Shown here: in pieces, positions 8,681 to 16,909 of the stretch | Layout: each line of letters starts with the position of its first letter | Numbering within the stretch: position 1 is the stretch's first letter | Source: JAFASC01 sp036265935 | Lineage (GTDB): Bacteria; Pseudomonadota; Alphaproteobacteria; Rhizobiales; Beijerinckiaceae | Length of the DNA: 64,000 nt | Reading direction: 5' to 3' | NCBI GenBank assembly: GCA_036265935.1 | Contig: DATAOB010000073.1 | Coordinates: forward strand, 1-64,000 | Notes under the pieces: generated by a model | The model's input: the letters and a program-made list of their open reading frames with translations, nothing else | Told to the model about the DNA's origin: nothing | The model's database searches: none | Made by a program: the position numbers and the translations under genes

Positions 8681-9990
8681 GCCGTCAACCCATCGAGCTT
8701 CAGCACCTCGCCGGCCAAATAAAGCGAACCGGCAATCAATATCCGCGGCGGCGCCGACCAGTCGCGCGCGGATAAATATTCGAGCGCGCTGCCGACGCTT
8801 TCCGATGCCGCGGCGGGAATGCCTTCCTGCTGCGCGGCGAACGCCACCTCCGCCGGCAGACGGCCGTAATGATCGCCGCCGATCGGCACCGCGATCACCT
8901 CCTGAACAAGCCCTTTGAACGGGCGCAGGAAAGCCCGCGTCGCCTTCGTTGCCAGCGTGCCGCAGACCAGAATCAGCGGGCGCGGCGATTTTTCCTCGAA
9001 ATCGGCCATCGCTTGCGCGAGCGCGCGGCCACCGTCGGCATTGTGTCCGCCGTCGAGCCAAACTTCCGCCTCGCGCGGCGCGAGTTCGGCGACGCGTCCG
9101 CGTTTCAATCGCTGCAGGCGCGCCGGCCATTCGGCATGCGACAGTCCCGTTTCGATGGCCGAAACGGCGATCGACTGATCGAAGCGCCGCAATGCGGCGA
9201 TTGCCGTGCCGGCATTCAATTGCTGGTGCCGGCCGACAAGCCGCGGCAGCGGCAAATCTATGAGGCCGCGCTCGTCCTCATAGACGAAGCGCCCGTTCTC
9301 TTCGTGCGTAACAAAATCCTGGCCGCCGACAATGACGGGTGCGCCGAGGCGCCCCGCCTGCCCCTCCAAAACGGCGAGGGCGTTCTCGTCCTGCTCGGCG
9401 AGGATCGCGGGCACACCGCGCTTGAAAATACCGGCTTTCTCGACAGCGATTTTTTCGATCGTGTCGCCCAAAAATTCTGGATGATCGATCGATACCGGCG
9501 TGACGATCGTCAGTGCGGGCCGTGCGACGACATTGGTCGCATCGACGCGTCCGCCGAGGCCGACTTCCAGCAGAAGCACGTCCGCCGGTCTCTCGGCAAA
9601 GAGCAGGAACGCCGCCGCCGTCGTGATCTCGAAAAACGTGATCGGCGCGCCGGCATTAGCGTCTTCGCAGCGCTCAAGCGCCGCCTGCAGCGCCGCGTCA
9701 GATACCAAGACGCCGCCGCCGTGACGACCGACACGGATTCGCTCGTTGAAGTCGATCAGATGCGGCGAAGTGTAGACGTGCACGCTCTTGCCGGCAGCCT
9801 CCAGCATCGCGCGCATGAAGGCGATGGTCGATCCCTTGCCGTTGGTCCCGGCGACGTGGATCACCGGCGGCAGGCGAGTTTCCGGATGGCCCAGACCTGC
9901 GAGAAGCCGCTCGATCCGGCCGAGCGACAGATCGATACGTTTCGGGTGCAGATTTAGAAGGCGCGAGAGAATCTCGTCGCGCGGCTTCAT
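8677..9990 (-). CDS. folC: Bifunctional folylpolyglutamate synthase/dihydrofolate synthase
   Basis: FolC adds glutamate to dihydropteroate and then further glutamates to folates, using ATP. The 437-residue protein has the Mur-ligase P-loop GTNGKGST (48-55), the SPHLIDFNERIR segment and the EVGLGGRVDATN motif, followed by the H-P-E-F-L-G region of the central domain. A C-terminal domain with WLDGGHNADG completes the family pattern. It lies downstream of accD on the same strand with a 59 bp gap that holds a palindromic repeat, so it probably belongs to the trpA-accD-folC unit. Confidence 0.95.
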   Translation of the reverse strand: MKPRDEILSRLLNLHPKRIDLSLGRIERLLAGLGHPETRLPPVIHVAGTNGKGSTIAFMRAMLEAAGKSVHVYTSPHLIDFNERIRVGRHGGGVLVSDAALQAALERCEDANAGAPITFFEITTAAAFLLFAERPADVLLLEVGLGGRVDATNVVARPALTIVTPVSIDHPEFLGDTIEKIAVEKAGIFKRGVPAILAEQDENALAVLEGQAGRLGAPVIVGGQDFVTHEENGRFVYEDERGLIDLPLPRLVGRHQQLNAGTAIAALRRFDQSIAVSAIETGLSHAEWPARLQRLKRGRVAELAPREAEVWLDGGHNADGGRALAQAMADFEEKSPRPLILVCGTLATKATRAFLRPFKGLVQEVIAVPIGGDHYGRLPAEVAFAAQQEGIPAAASESVGSALEYLSARDWSAPPRILIAGSLYLAGEVLKLDGLTA

Positions 9991-9998
9991 GGATGTTT

Positions 9999-10038
9999 CC
10001 TCATCCTGAGGAGCGTGCGGAGCACGCGTCTCGAATGG
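9999..10038. repeat. Intergenic palindromic repeat, CCTCATCCTGAGGAG type (copy 1)
   Basis: This element reads CCTCATCCTGAGGAGCGTG, then an inner palindrome CGTGCGGAGCACG, and ends with GTCTCGAATGG. Related copies lie at 31318-31360 and 36602-36640. All carry the CTGAGGAG half and the GTCTCGAA half around a variable GC-rich hairpin. It sits between accD and folC. Confidence 0.75.
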
Positions 10039-10049
10039 TAATTATCGCG

Positions 10050-10919
10050 CTACGCCGCTTGCGCCATCTGTTGCGGCGCCTTCGTCAACAGCGCGCAGAG
10101 CCGGGCCAACGTGGCGCGCATTTCGAGCCGCGACACGACCATGTCGACCATGCCGTGCGCCTGCAGATATTCGGCGCGCTGAAAACCCTCCGGCAACCGC
10201 TCGCGGATCGTCTGCTCGATGACGCGCGCGCCGGCAAAACCGACCACTGCGCCGGGTTCGGCAATATGGACGTCGCCGAGCATTGCATAGGAGGCGGTGA
10301 CGCCGCCGGTCGTCGGATTGGTGAGCACGACGATGTAGGGCAGGCGGGCGGCGCGCAAGCGCTGCACCGCGACGGTGGTGCGCGGCATCTGCATCAGCGA
10401 GAACATGCCCTCTTGCATGCGGGCGCCGCCGGACGCGGTGAAAATGATGAACGGGCAATGCTTGTCGACCGCGGCCATCATGCCCGTGATGATGGCTTCG
10501 CCGGCGGCCATGCCAAGCGACCCGCCCATGAATTCGAAGTCCTGGACCGCGGCGACAATCTCTCTGCCCTCCAGACGGCCGGTGCTTAGACGCACGGCGT
10601 CGGCCGCGCCGGTCTTGGCGCGATTTTCTTTCAGCCGCTCGGTGTAACGTTTGACATCGCGGAAACGCAGCGGATCGAGCGGCACTTCGGGAGTGGGGAG
10701 GTTCGTCCAGGCGCCATTGTCGTACAGCGCCTTCAGCCGCGCATCGACCGGGATGCGCATATGATAACCGGAGCCCGGCACGACGTAGAGATTGGCCTCG
10801 AGGTCTTTGTAGAAGACGAGTTGCCCGCTTTCGGGACATTTGACCCAGAGGTTTTCCGGCGTCTCACGTTTGAGAAACGAGCGGATCTTTGGGGGAACGA
10901 CGTTGGATATCCAGTTCAT
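10050..10919 (-). CDS. accD: Acetyl-CoA carboxylase carboxyltransferase subunit beta
   Basis: AccD with AccA transfers the carboxyl group from biotin to acetyl-CoA, the first step of fatty acid synthesis. The 289-residue protein begins MNWISNVV, has GGSLGMAAGEA and the oxyanion-type segment ASGGARMQEG, and ends with a PTTGGVTASYAMLGD region. Only the first of the four zinc-ribbon cysteines is kept (KCPESG); the other three positions are Ser, Val and Ser. The ATG at 10919 is preferred; the frame extends to 10988 but would run into trpA. It lies 25 bp after trpA. Confidence 0.95.
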   Translation of the reverse strand: MNWISNVVPPKIRSFLKRETPENLWVKCPESGQLVFYKDLEANLYVVPGSGYHMRIPVDARLKALYDNGAWTNLPTPEVPLDPLRFRDVKRYTERLKENRAKTGAADAVRLSTGRLEGREIVAAVQDFEFMGGSLGMAAGEAIITGMMAAVDKHCPFIIFTASGGARMQEGMFSLMQMPRTTVAVQRLRAARLPYIVVLTNPTTGGVTASYAMLGDVHIAEPGAVVGFAGARVIEQTIRERLPEGFQRAEYLQAHGMVDMVVSRLEMRATLARLCALLTKAPQQMAQAA

Positions 10920-10944
10920 GCGGTGCTCATGTGTTTGGACGAAT

Positions 10945-11784
10945 CTATGCCGCAGCGACACGCTGTGCGGCGCGCACACCGCGGGCAATGTCGGCGACGA
11001 GATCGGTGACGGCAGAGACGGTTTGCGCGGTCGCGCGGTTTTCCTTGTCGAGTGAACGCCTCAGTGCGTCGACAAGCGCGGTGCCGACAACGACGCCGTC
11101 CGCTTGCTGCGCGATTGCCTCGGCCGTTACCGCGTTCTTTACGCCGAAGCCGACGGCGACAGGCAGATTTGTGTGGCGCTTGATGCGCGCAACGGCGGCG
11201 CCGACGCGCGACGGGTCCGGAGTTGCCGCGCCGGTGATGCCGGTGATCGAGACATAGTAGACAAAACCCGACGTATTCGCGAGAACGGCCGGCAAACGGC
11301 GGTCGTCGGTGGTTGGCGTCGCGAGGCGGATGAAGTTCAGGCCTGCAGCAAGGGCGGGGATGCAAAGCTCCGCATCCTCTTCCGGCGGCAAATCGACGAC
11401 GATCAGGCCATCGACACCGGCGGATTTGGCATCATCAAGAAAGCGCTCGACGCCGTAGACATAGACGGGATTGTAATAGCCCATCAGGATCAGCGGGGTC
11501 GTGTCGTCGCGCTCGCGAAAAGCGCGGACGAGGCCGAGCACCTTCTTCAGCGTCATGCCGGCTTTGAGCCCGCGCAACCCCGCCGCCTGGATCGAGGGGC
11601 CGTCCGCCATCGGATCGGTAAACGGGATGCCGAGCTCGATCACGTCGGCGCCGGCCTGCGGCAAAACGCGCAGGACCTCGAGCGAGGTTTGGGGATCCGG
11701 GTCGCCGCCCATGAGATAGGTGACGAGCGCCGCCCGGCCCTCTTGAGCGAGCGCGGCGAAGCGGCGGTCGATGCGGGTGCTCAT
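10945..11784 (-). CDS. trpA: Tryptophan synthase alpha chain
   Basis: TrpA cleaves indole-3-glycerol phosphate to indole and passes indole to TrpB. The 279-residue protein has catalytic Glu50 (VIELGIPF) and Asp61 (DPMADGP), the NPVYVYG and GVDGLIVVDLP segments, and the phosphate-binding GFGV loop. The start is ATG 11784. I would expect trpB directly upstream in this group, but the adjacent gene is a divergent SnoaL-like gene, so TrpB must be encoded elsewhere. Confidence 0.95.
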   Translation of the reverse strand: MSTRIDRRFAALAQEGRAALVTYLMGGDPDPQTSLEVLRVLPQAGADVIELGIPFTDPMADGPSIQAAGLRGLKAGMTLKKVLGLVRAFRERDDTTPLILMGYYNPVYVYGVERFLDDAKSAGVDGLIVVDLPPEEDAELCIPALAAGLNFIRLATPTTDDRRLPAVLANTSGFVYYVSITGITGAATPDPSRVGAAVARIKRHTNLPVAVGFGVKNAVTAEAIAQQADGVVVGTALVDALRRSLDKENRATAQTVSAVTDLVADIARGVRAAQRVAAA

Positions 11785-11876
11785 GAACCGGCGGGGTAGC
11801 ACAATGCGGCGGGGAGGGGAACGTTTGATCCCGCCAGGAATGATGCCAAACTGGAGTGCGTGGAGCGAGACATAAG

Positions 11877-12329
11877 ATGAACAGCAAAAGCCGGTTACGG
11901 ATAATCCTGCCCTTACTCCTTGCCACGGTACTTCCTGCGAGCGCGCAGGGCGCCGAACAAAGCACGAAAGCAATGGTGACCGCTTTCTACAAGATGGTCT
12001 TCTACGATCATAAAGTGGCGCAGGCGTTCAAGACCTATGTCGGCGCAACCTATAAACAGCACAACCCGCTTGTGCCGGACGGGATCGAGCCGAGCGTCGC
12101 ATTTTTATCGAAGCGCTTCGAGACCAATCCGCAGGCGATCAACGAGATCAAGCGCGTGATCGCCGACGGCGATCTCGTCGCCGTGCACGTGCATTCGAGA
12201 TCGAACGACAGCGACCGCGGACGCGCGCTCGTCGATATTTTCCGCGTTGAGAACGGCAAAATCATCGAGCACTGGGATGTCATCCAGCCGGTGCCGGAGA
12301 ACGCGCAGAACAACAATACGATGTTCTGA
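11877..12329 (+). CDS. Secreted SnoaL-like (NTF2-fold) protein
   Basis: This 150-residue protein has an N-terminal signal peptide (LRIILPLLLATVLPASAQG, cleaved near residue 25). The SnoaL/NTF2-like domain that follows contains YKQHNPLVPDG and ends in the pattern DIFRVENGKIIEHWDVIQ. This fold occurs in small isomerases, cyclases and binding proteins, and the signal peptide suggests a periplasmic role. It is divergent from trpA by 92 bp and convergent with the MoxR gene. The molecular function is unknown. Confidence 0.85.
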   Translation: MNSKSRLRIILPLLLATVLPASAQGAEQSTKAMVTAFYKMVFYDHKVAQAFKTYVGATYKQHNPLVPDGIEPSVAFLSKRFETNPQAINEIKRVIADGDLVAVHVHSRSNDSDRGRALVDIFRVENGKIIEHWDVIQPVPENAQNNNTMF

Positions 12330-12331
12330 GT

Positions 12332-12396
12332 GGACCGCGCAGCTCCTGCTGCGCAACACTCCTTGAAATACCGTGCGCACCGGAGGTGCGCGGTCC
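12332..12396. repeat. 65-bp inverted repeat between convergent genes (copy 1)
   Basis: The left arm GGACCGCGCAGCTCC and right arm GGAGGTGCGCGGTCC form a long near-perfect stem with inner palindromes, around a variable centre. A second copy with the same arms is at 57992-58057. Both copies start just after the stop of a plus-strand gene and end just before the stop of a minus-strand gene, so the transcript of either strand would fold into a strong hairpin. A bidirectional terminator role is inferred. Confidence 0.8.
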
Positions 12397-12400
12397 GGCT

Positions 12401-13249
<849 letters not shown>

Positions 13250-13437
13250 GTCTTTGGGGTCCTGTTCGGAGATTTGCGCCTATCTGGCATCCCAGGGCCG
13301 CACCGGCAAGCCACGCCGCTCTGGAGCTTGCGGCCGAATTTTGCTTAGTATGACCAAGGCATTGGCGGGTACAGTCCCTGGGAGGGGAGCCCGCACAGAC
13401 AGTGAAATGAGCAGCCGCCGGGAACGGGGAGGAATAA

Positions 13438-15066
13438 ATGCTGGGTTTGATGCAGGACTGGCCGCTTTTGCTGCACCGGATCGTCGATCATGCGGCGCTT
13501 CAGCACGGCGGGCGCGAGGTCGTCACCCGTTCGATCGAAGGGCCGATGCATCGCACGACCTATACCGAAATCCGCCCGCGTACACTGCGGGCGGCGAAGC
13601 GCCTGCAGAAGGACGGCATCAAGCTCGGCGATCGCGTCGGAACTCTCGCCTGGAACACTTGGCGGCACCTCGAAGCATGGTACGGGATCACCGGCATCGG
13701 CGCGATCTACCATACGGTAAACCCGCGGCTCTTCCCCGAGCAGATCGCCTGGATCGTCAATCATGCGGCCGACCGGATCATGATGACGGATCTCACCTTC
13801 ATCCCCATCCTCGAAGCGATTGCCGACAAATTGCCGACCGTCGAGCGCTATGTCGTGCTGACCGACGCCGCGCACATGCCGGCGACAAAGCTCAAAAATG
13901 CGGTGGCTTACGAAGATTGGCTCGCCGAGGTCGACGACGATTTCCAATGGGCGGAGTTCGACGAGAATACCGCGGCCGGCCTCTGCTACACGTCGGGCAC
14001 GACCGGCGATCCGAAGGGCGTGCTATATTCGCACCGCTCCAACGTGCTGCATTCCTTGGCGCTATCAGGTGCCGACGCGCTTGGCTTGAGTTCCGCGATT
14101 AGCGTCCTGCCGGTCGTGCCGATGTTCCATGCGAATTCCTGGTCGCTGGCTTTTTCGGCGCCGATGGCAGGCTCGAAAATCGTCATGCCGGGCGCGAAAC
14201 TCGACGGCGCATCCGTGTACGAGCTGCTCGACAAGGAGCAGGTCTCGCTGACCGCGGCAGTGCCAACCGTTTGGCTGATGCTCCTGCAATATATGCAGGC
14301 GAACAATCTCAAGCTCCCATATCTCAAGCGCGTGATGATCGGCGGCTCGGCCTGCCCGCGCGCGATGATCGAGACATTCGAGAAGGATTATGGCGTCGAG
14401 GTCTTCCATGCCTGGGGCATGACGGAGATGAGTCCGGTCGGCACGCTCGGCTCGATGAAGCAGAATGTCGCGAGCCTTAAAGGCGATGCGCTGTTCGATC
14501 TGAAGGCGAAGCAGGGCTACGGTTTCTTCACTGTCGACATGAAGATCACCGACGACGAGAACAAGCCGCTGCCTTGGGACGGCAAGACGTTCGGCCGGCT
14601 GAAGGTCCGCGGGCCGGCGGTCGCGCGGCGCTATTACAAGCTGGAGGATCAGGAAATCCTCGACGATGAGGGCTTTTTCGACACCGGCGACGTGGCGACA
14701 ATCGATCCGGATGGCTACATGCAGATCACCGATCGCGCCAAGGACGTAATCAAGTCGGGTGGCGAGTGGATTTCCTCGATCGATCTCGAAAATCTCGCGG
14801 TCGCCCATCCCGATGTTGCCGAAGCCGCGGTCATCGGTGTTCACCATCCGAAATGGGACGAGCGGCCGCTTCTGGTGGTCGTAAAAAGGGAAGGACGCGA
14901 GCCGCAGCGTGAAGAAATCTTGAAATTCATGGACGGCAAAATCGCCAAATGGTGGATGCCGGACGACGTGCAGTTCGTCGGTGAAATTCCGCACACGGCG
15001 ACGGGCAAGATCAACAAGCTGAAACTGCGCGAAGCCTTCCGCGATTATCGCCTGCCGACGACGTGA
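13438..15066 (+). CDS. Acyl-CoA synthetase (AMP-forming)
   Basis: This 542-residue adenylate-forming ligase activates a carboxylic acid to its acyl-CoA through an acyl-AMP. The P-loop-like A3 motif YTSGTTGDPKG is at residues 184-194, HAWGMTEMSP is the A5 motif, and the C-terminal lid has FDTGDVATIDPDG and the lysine of TGKINK. The N-terminus (MQDWPLLLHRIVDHAA) is typical of medium/long-chain and DmdB-like (methylmercaptopropionate) ligases. A GGGGAGGAA Shine-Dalgarno precedes ATG 13438. The substrate cannot be fixed from sequence alone. Confidence 0.93.
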   Translation: MLGLMQDWPLLLHRIVDHAALQHGGREVVTRSIEGPMHRTTYTEIRPRTLRAAKRLQKDGIKLGDRVGTLAWNTWRHLEAWYGITGIGAIYHTVNPRLFPEQIAWIVNHAADRIMMTDLTFIPILEAIADKLPTVERYVVLTDAAHMPATKLKNAVAYEDWLAEVDDDFQWAEFDENTAAGLCYTSGTTGDPKGVLYSHRSNVLHSLALSGADALGLSSAISVLPVVPMFHANSWSLAFSAPMAGSKIVMPGAKLDGASVYELLDKEQVSLTAAVPTVWLMLLQYMQANNLKLPYLKRVMIGGSACPRAMIETFEKDYGVEVFHAWGMTEMSPVGTLGSMKQNVASLKGDALFDLKAKQGYGFFTVDMKITDDENKPLPWDGKTFGRLKVRGPAVARRYYKLEDQEILDDEGFFDTGDVATIDPDGYMQITDRAKDVIKSGGEWISSIDLENLAVAHPDVAEAAVIGVHHPKWDERPLLVVVKREGREPQREEILKFMDGKIAKWWMPDDVQFVGEIPHTATGKINKLKLREAFRDYRLPTT

Positions 15067-15076
15067 GCGAACAGAC

Positions 15077-15856
15077 ATGCGTCGCCTGATCATCGAGGAG
15101 CCCTATTCGCGCGCCGCCTTGTGGAGCCGGCGGCTCGCGCTGTTCTCGCTCGCGGTCGGTGCAATCGCCGTCCTCCTGGCACGTAGCCAGGCGGTCGATC
15201 CGACGGCGACGCTTTCGGTCTTTGCCGGCGCAGTTCTTGTCGCCTGCCTCGCGCTGCTCTTTGCGGGGACGGCGGCGGTGGTCATCTGGCGTACCGGGCG
15301 CCGCGGCGCCGGGACGGTCGCGAGCGGCGTTTTTCTTGCCGCGTTGCTTCTCGGCTACCCCGCCTATCTCGCCGCCAAGGCGGTGCAGCTACCGCTCTTG
15401 AACGATGTCTCGACCGACCTTGTCGATCCGCCGCAATTTTCACGCTCGAAGACCGCGCTTGCCGCACGCTCCCAGCGCACGCCCGAGATTCCGCCGCCGC
15501 AAGTGCGCCAAGAGCAGCGGCTCGCTTATCCCAATATCCAACCGATCCTGCTCGATCAGGAGGCGGATGAAGCCTACCAACTCGTCCTTCGCGCCATCGC
15601 CGCGCGCGGCTGGAAGCTCGTCGAACAAACCCCGCCCGGCGGGCGCATCGGTGTCGGCCATATCGATGCGATCGACCGTACGTTAATTATGGGATTTCCG
15701 GCAGACGTCACGATCCGCATGCGCCCGCTCGCGGGACAAACACGCGTCGACGTAAGGTCGGTCTCGCGCGTTGGCCGTCACGATTACGGCTCGAATGCGC
15801 AGCGCATCGAGAAATTCGCGGCGGAAATACAGGCGCAGCTCGACGCCGCGAAGTGA
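15077..15856 (+). CDS. DUF1499 family membrane protein
   Basis: This 259-residue protein has three hydrophobic segments in its N-terminal half (about 20-37, 45-70, 80-105), and then a soluble DUF1499 domain. That domain includes a YPNIQPI segment, a repeated-use DEAYQLVLRAIAARGW helix and a C-terminal VDVRSVSRVGRHDYGSNAQRI signature. DUF1499 proteins are common in Hyphomicrobiales and their role is unknown. The gene starts 10 bp after the acyl-CoA synthetase, so they are probably cotranscribed. It abuts the convergent MBL hydrolase gene with no intergenic space. Confidence 0.88.
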   Translation: MRRLIIEEPYSRAALWSRRLALFSLAVGAIAVLLARSQAVDPTATLSVFAGAVLVACLALLFAGTAAVVIWRTGRRGAGTVASGVFLAALLLGYPAYLAAKAVQLPLLNDVSTDLVDPPQFSRSKTALAARSQRTPEIPPPQVRQEQRLAYPNIQPILLDQEADEAYQLVLRAIAARGWKLVEQTPPGGRIGVGHIDAIDRTLIMGFPADVTIRMRPLAGQTRVDVRSVSRVGRHDYGSNAQRIEKFAAEIQAQLDAAK

Positions 15857-16765
15857 TCATGCCGGCGTGTAATGGGCGGCAAGCGTCACGGGTCCGTCTG
15901 CATGTACGACGCCGCGGGCAACGAGATCTTCGAGATGGGCGAGAACCGACAGCGCCGCGGCGGCTTTGAGGCGCGCATCGAGTCCCTCGTAAATGCGCTC
16001 GACCATTTCAGGAATGAGCCGGTCACCGGCATTGATGCGCGTGAGGATCGCGGCCTCGCGCTGATGCCGATGATGAATGAGTGCGCGGAGATAACGCCGC
16101 GGCTCGCGCACCGGCCCGCCGTGGCCAGGCCAATAGATTGACTCCGGACGGGCGCGCAGTTTCTCCAGCGATTCCATGTAGTCACTCATCGAGCCGTCGG
16201 GCGGCGCGACGATCGACGTCGACCAGCCCATGACGTGATCGCCAGAGAAGAGCGCGTTCTCTTCGCATAGCACGAAGACGAGATGGTTCGATGCATGGCC
16301 TGGCGTGGCGATCGCTTCCAAGGTGAAGCCCGGACCTGCGAGCGTCTCGCCGTCGGCGAGAATGCGTTCCGGGCGGTAATCGGTATCGTGCGCCGAATCG
16401 AGCCCTGAGCTTTTTGCGTCGGCGTGGCGCGGCTGGTACGGCCGGCAGCCGACGATCGCCGCGCCGGTCGCTTGCTGCAGCGCGCGCGACGCCGGCGCGT
16501 GATCGCGATGCGTGTGGGTGATGACGATATGCGATACGCGCTCGCCTTTGGTTGCGTCGATCAGCGCCGCGACATGGTTCGCGTTATCAGGGCCGGGGTC
16601 GAGGATCGCCACTTCGCCGCGTCCGATAATATACGTGCACGTGCCGGTGAAGGTGAACGGCCCGGGATTGGGTGCGAGCACGCGGCGGATCAGCGGCGAG
16701 ACCTGCTGCACCTCGTCGGGCTTCGGATCGAAATTGCGTTCGAAAGAGATGTCGTCGTCGGCCAT
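15857..16765 (-). CDS. MBL-fold metallo-hydrolase (LACTB2-like)
   Basis: This 302-residue protein has the metallo-beta-lactamase fold with the dinuclear metal motif H-T-H-R-D-H at residues 84-89. The later ligands are in PGHASNH and the FSGDHVMGW segment. The C-terminal helical domain (EAAILTRINAGDRL) fits the LACTB2/RNase-like branch. The ATG at 16765 matches the expected N-terminus (MADDDISF); the frame continues to 16810 without conservation. It lies downstream of dnaE2 on the same strand, with a palindromic repeat between. The substrate is not predictable. Confidence 0.9.
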   Translation of the reverse strand: MADDDISFERNFDPKPDEVQQVSPLIRRVLAPNPGPFTFTGTCTYIIGRGEVAILDPGPDNANHVAALIDATKGERVSHIVITHTHRDHAPASRALQQATGAAIVGCRPYQPRHADAKSSGLDSAHDTDYRPERILADGETLAGPGFTLEAIATPGHASNHLVFVLCEENALFSGDHVMGWSTSIVAPPDGSMSDYMESLEKLRARPESIYWPGHGGPVREPRRYLRALIHHRHQREAAILTRINAGDRLIPEMVERIYEGLDARLKAAAALSVLAHLEDLVARGVVHADGPVTLAAHYTPA

Positions 16766-16812
16766 GTCTGCTCCGGGTGCGGAGATAGGGTGAAAGGAAT
16801 GGATAGGCAAAC

Positions 16813-16894
16813 GTCATTGCGAGGAGCGCAGCGACGAAGCAATCCAGAATGGCAGCATTTAGCTTCTGGATTGCTTCGCTTCGCTCGCAATGAC
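16813..16894. repeat. GTCATTGCGAGG palindromic repeat (copy 1)
   Basis: The left end GTCATTGCGAGGAGCGCAGC and the right end CGCTCGCAATGAC are inverted. The inner arms GACGAAGCAATCCAGAA and TTCTGGATTGCTTCG also pair, so the whole 82 bp can fold into one long hairpin. Three further copies are at 33490-33579, 36978-37074 and 49766-49860. Confidence 0.9.
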
Positions 16895-16909
16895 AGCATT
16901 GAGACTGGG

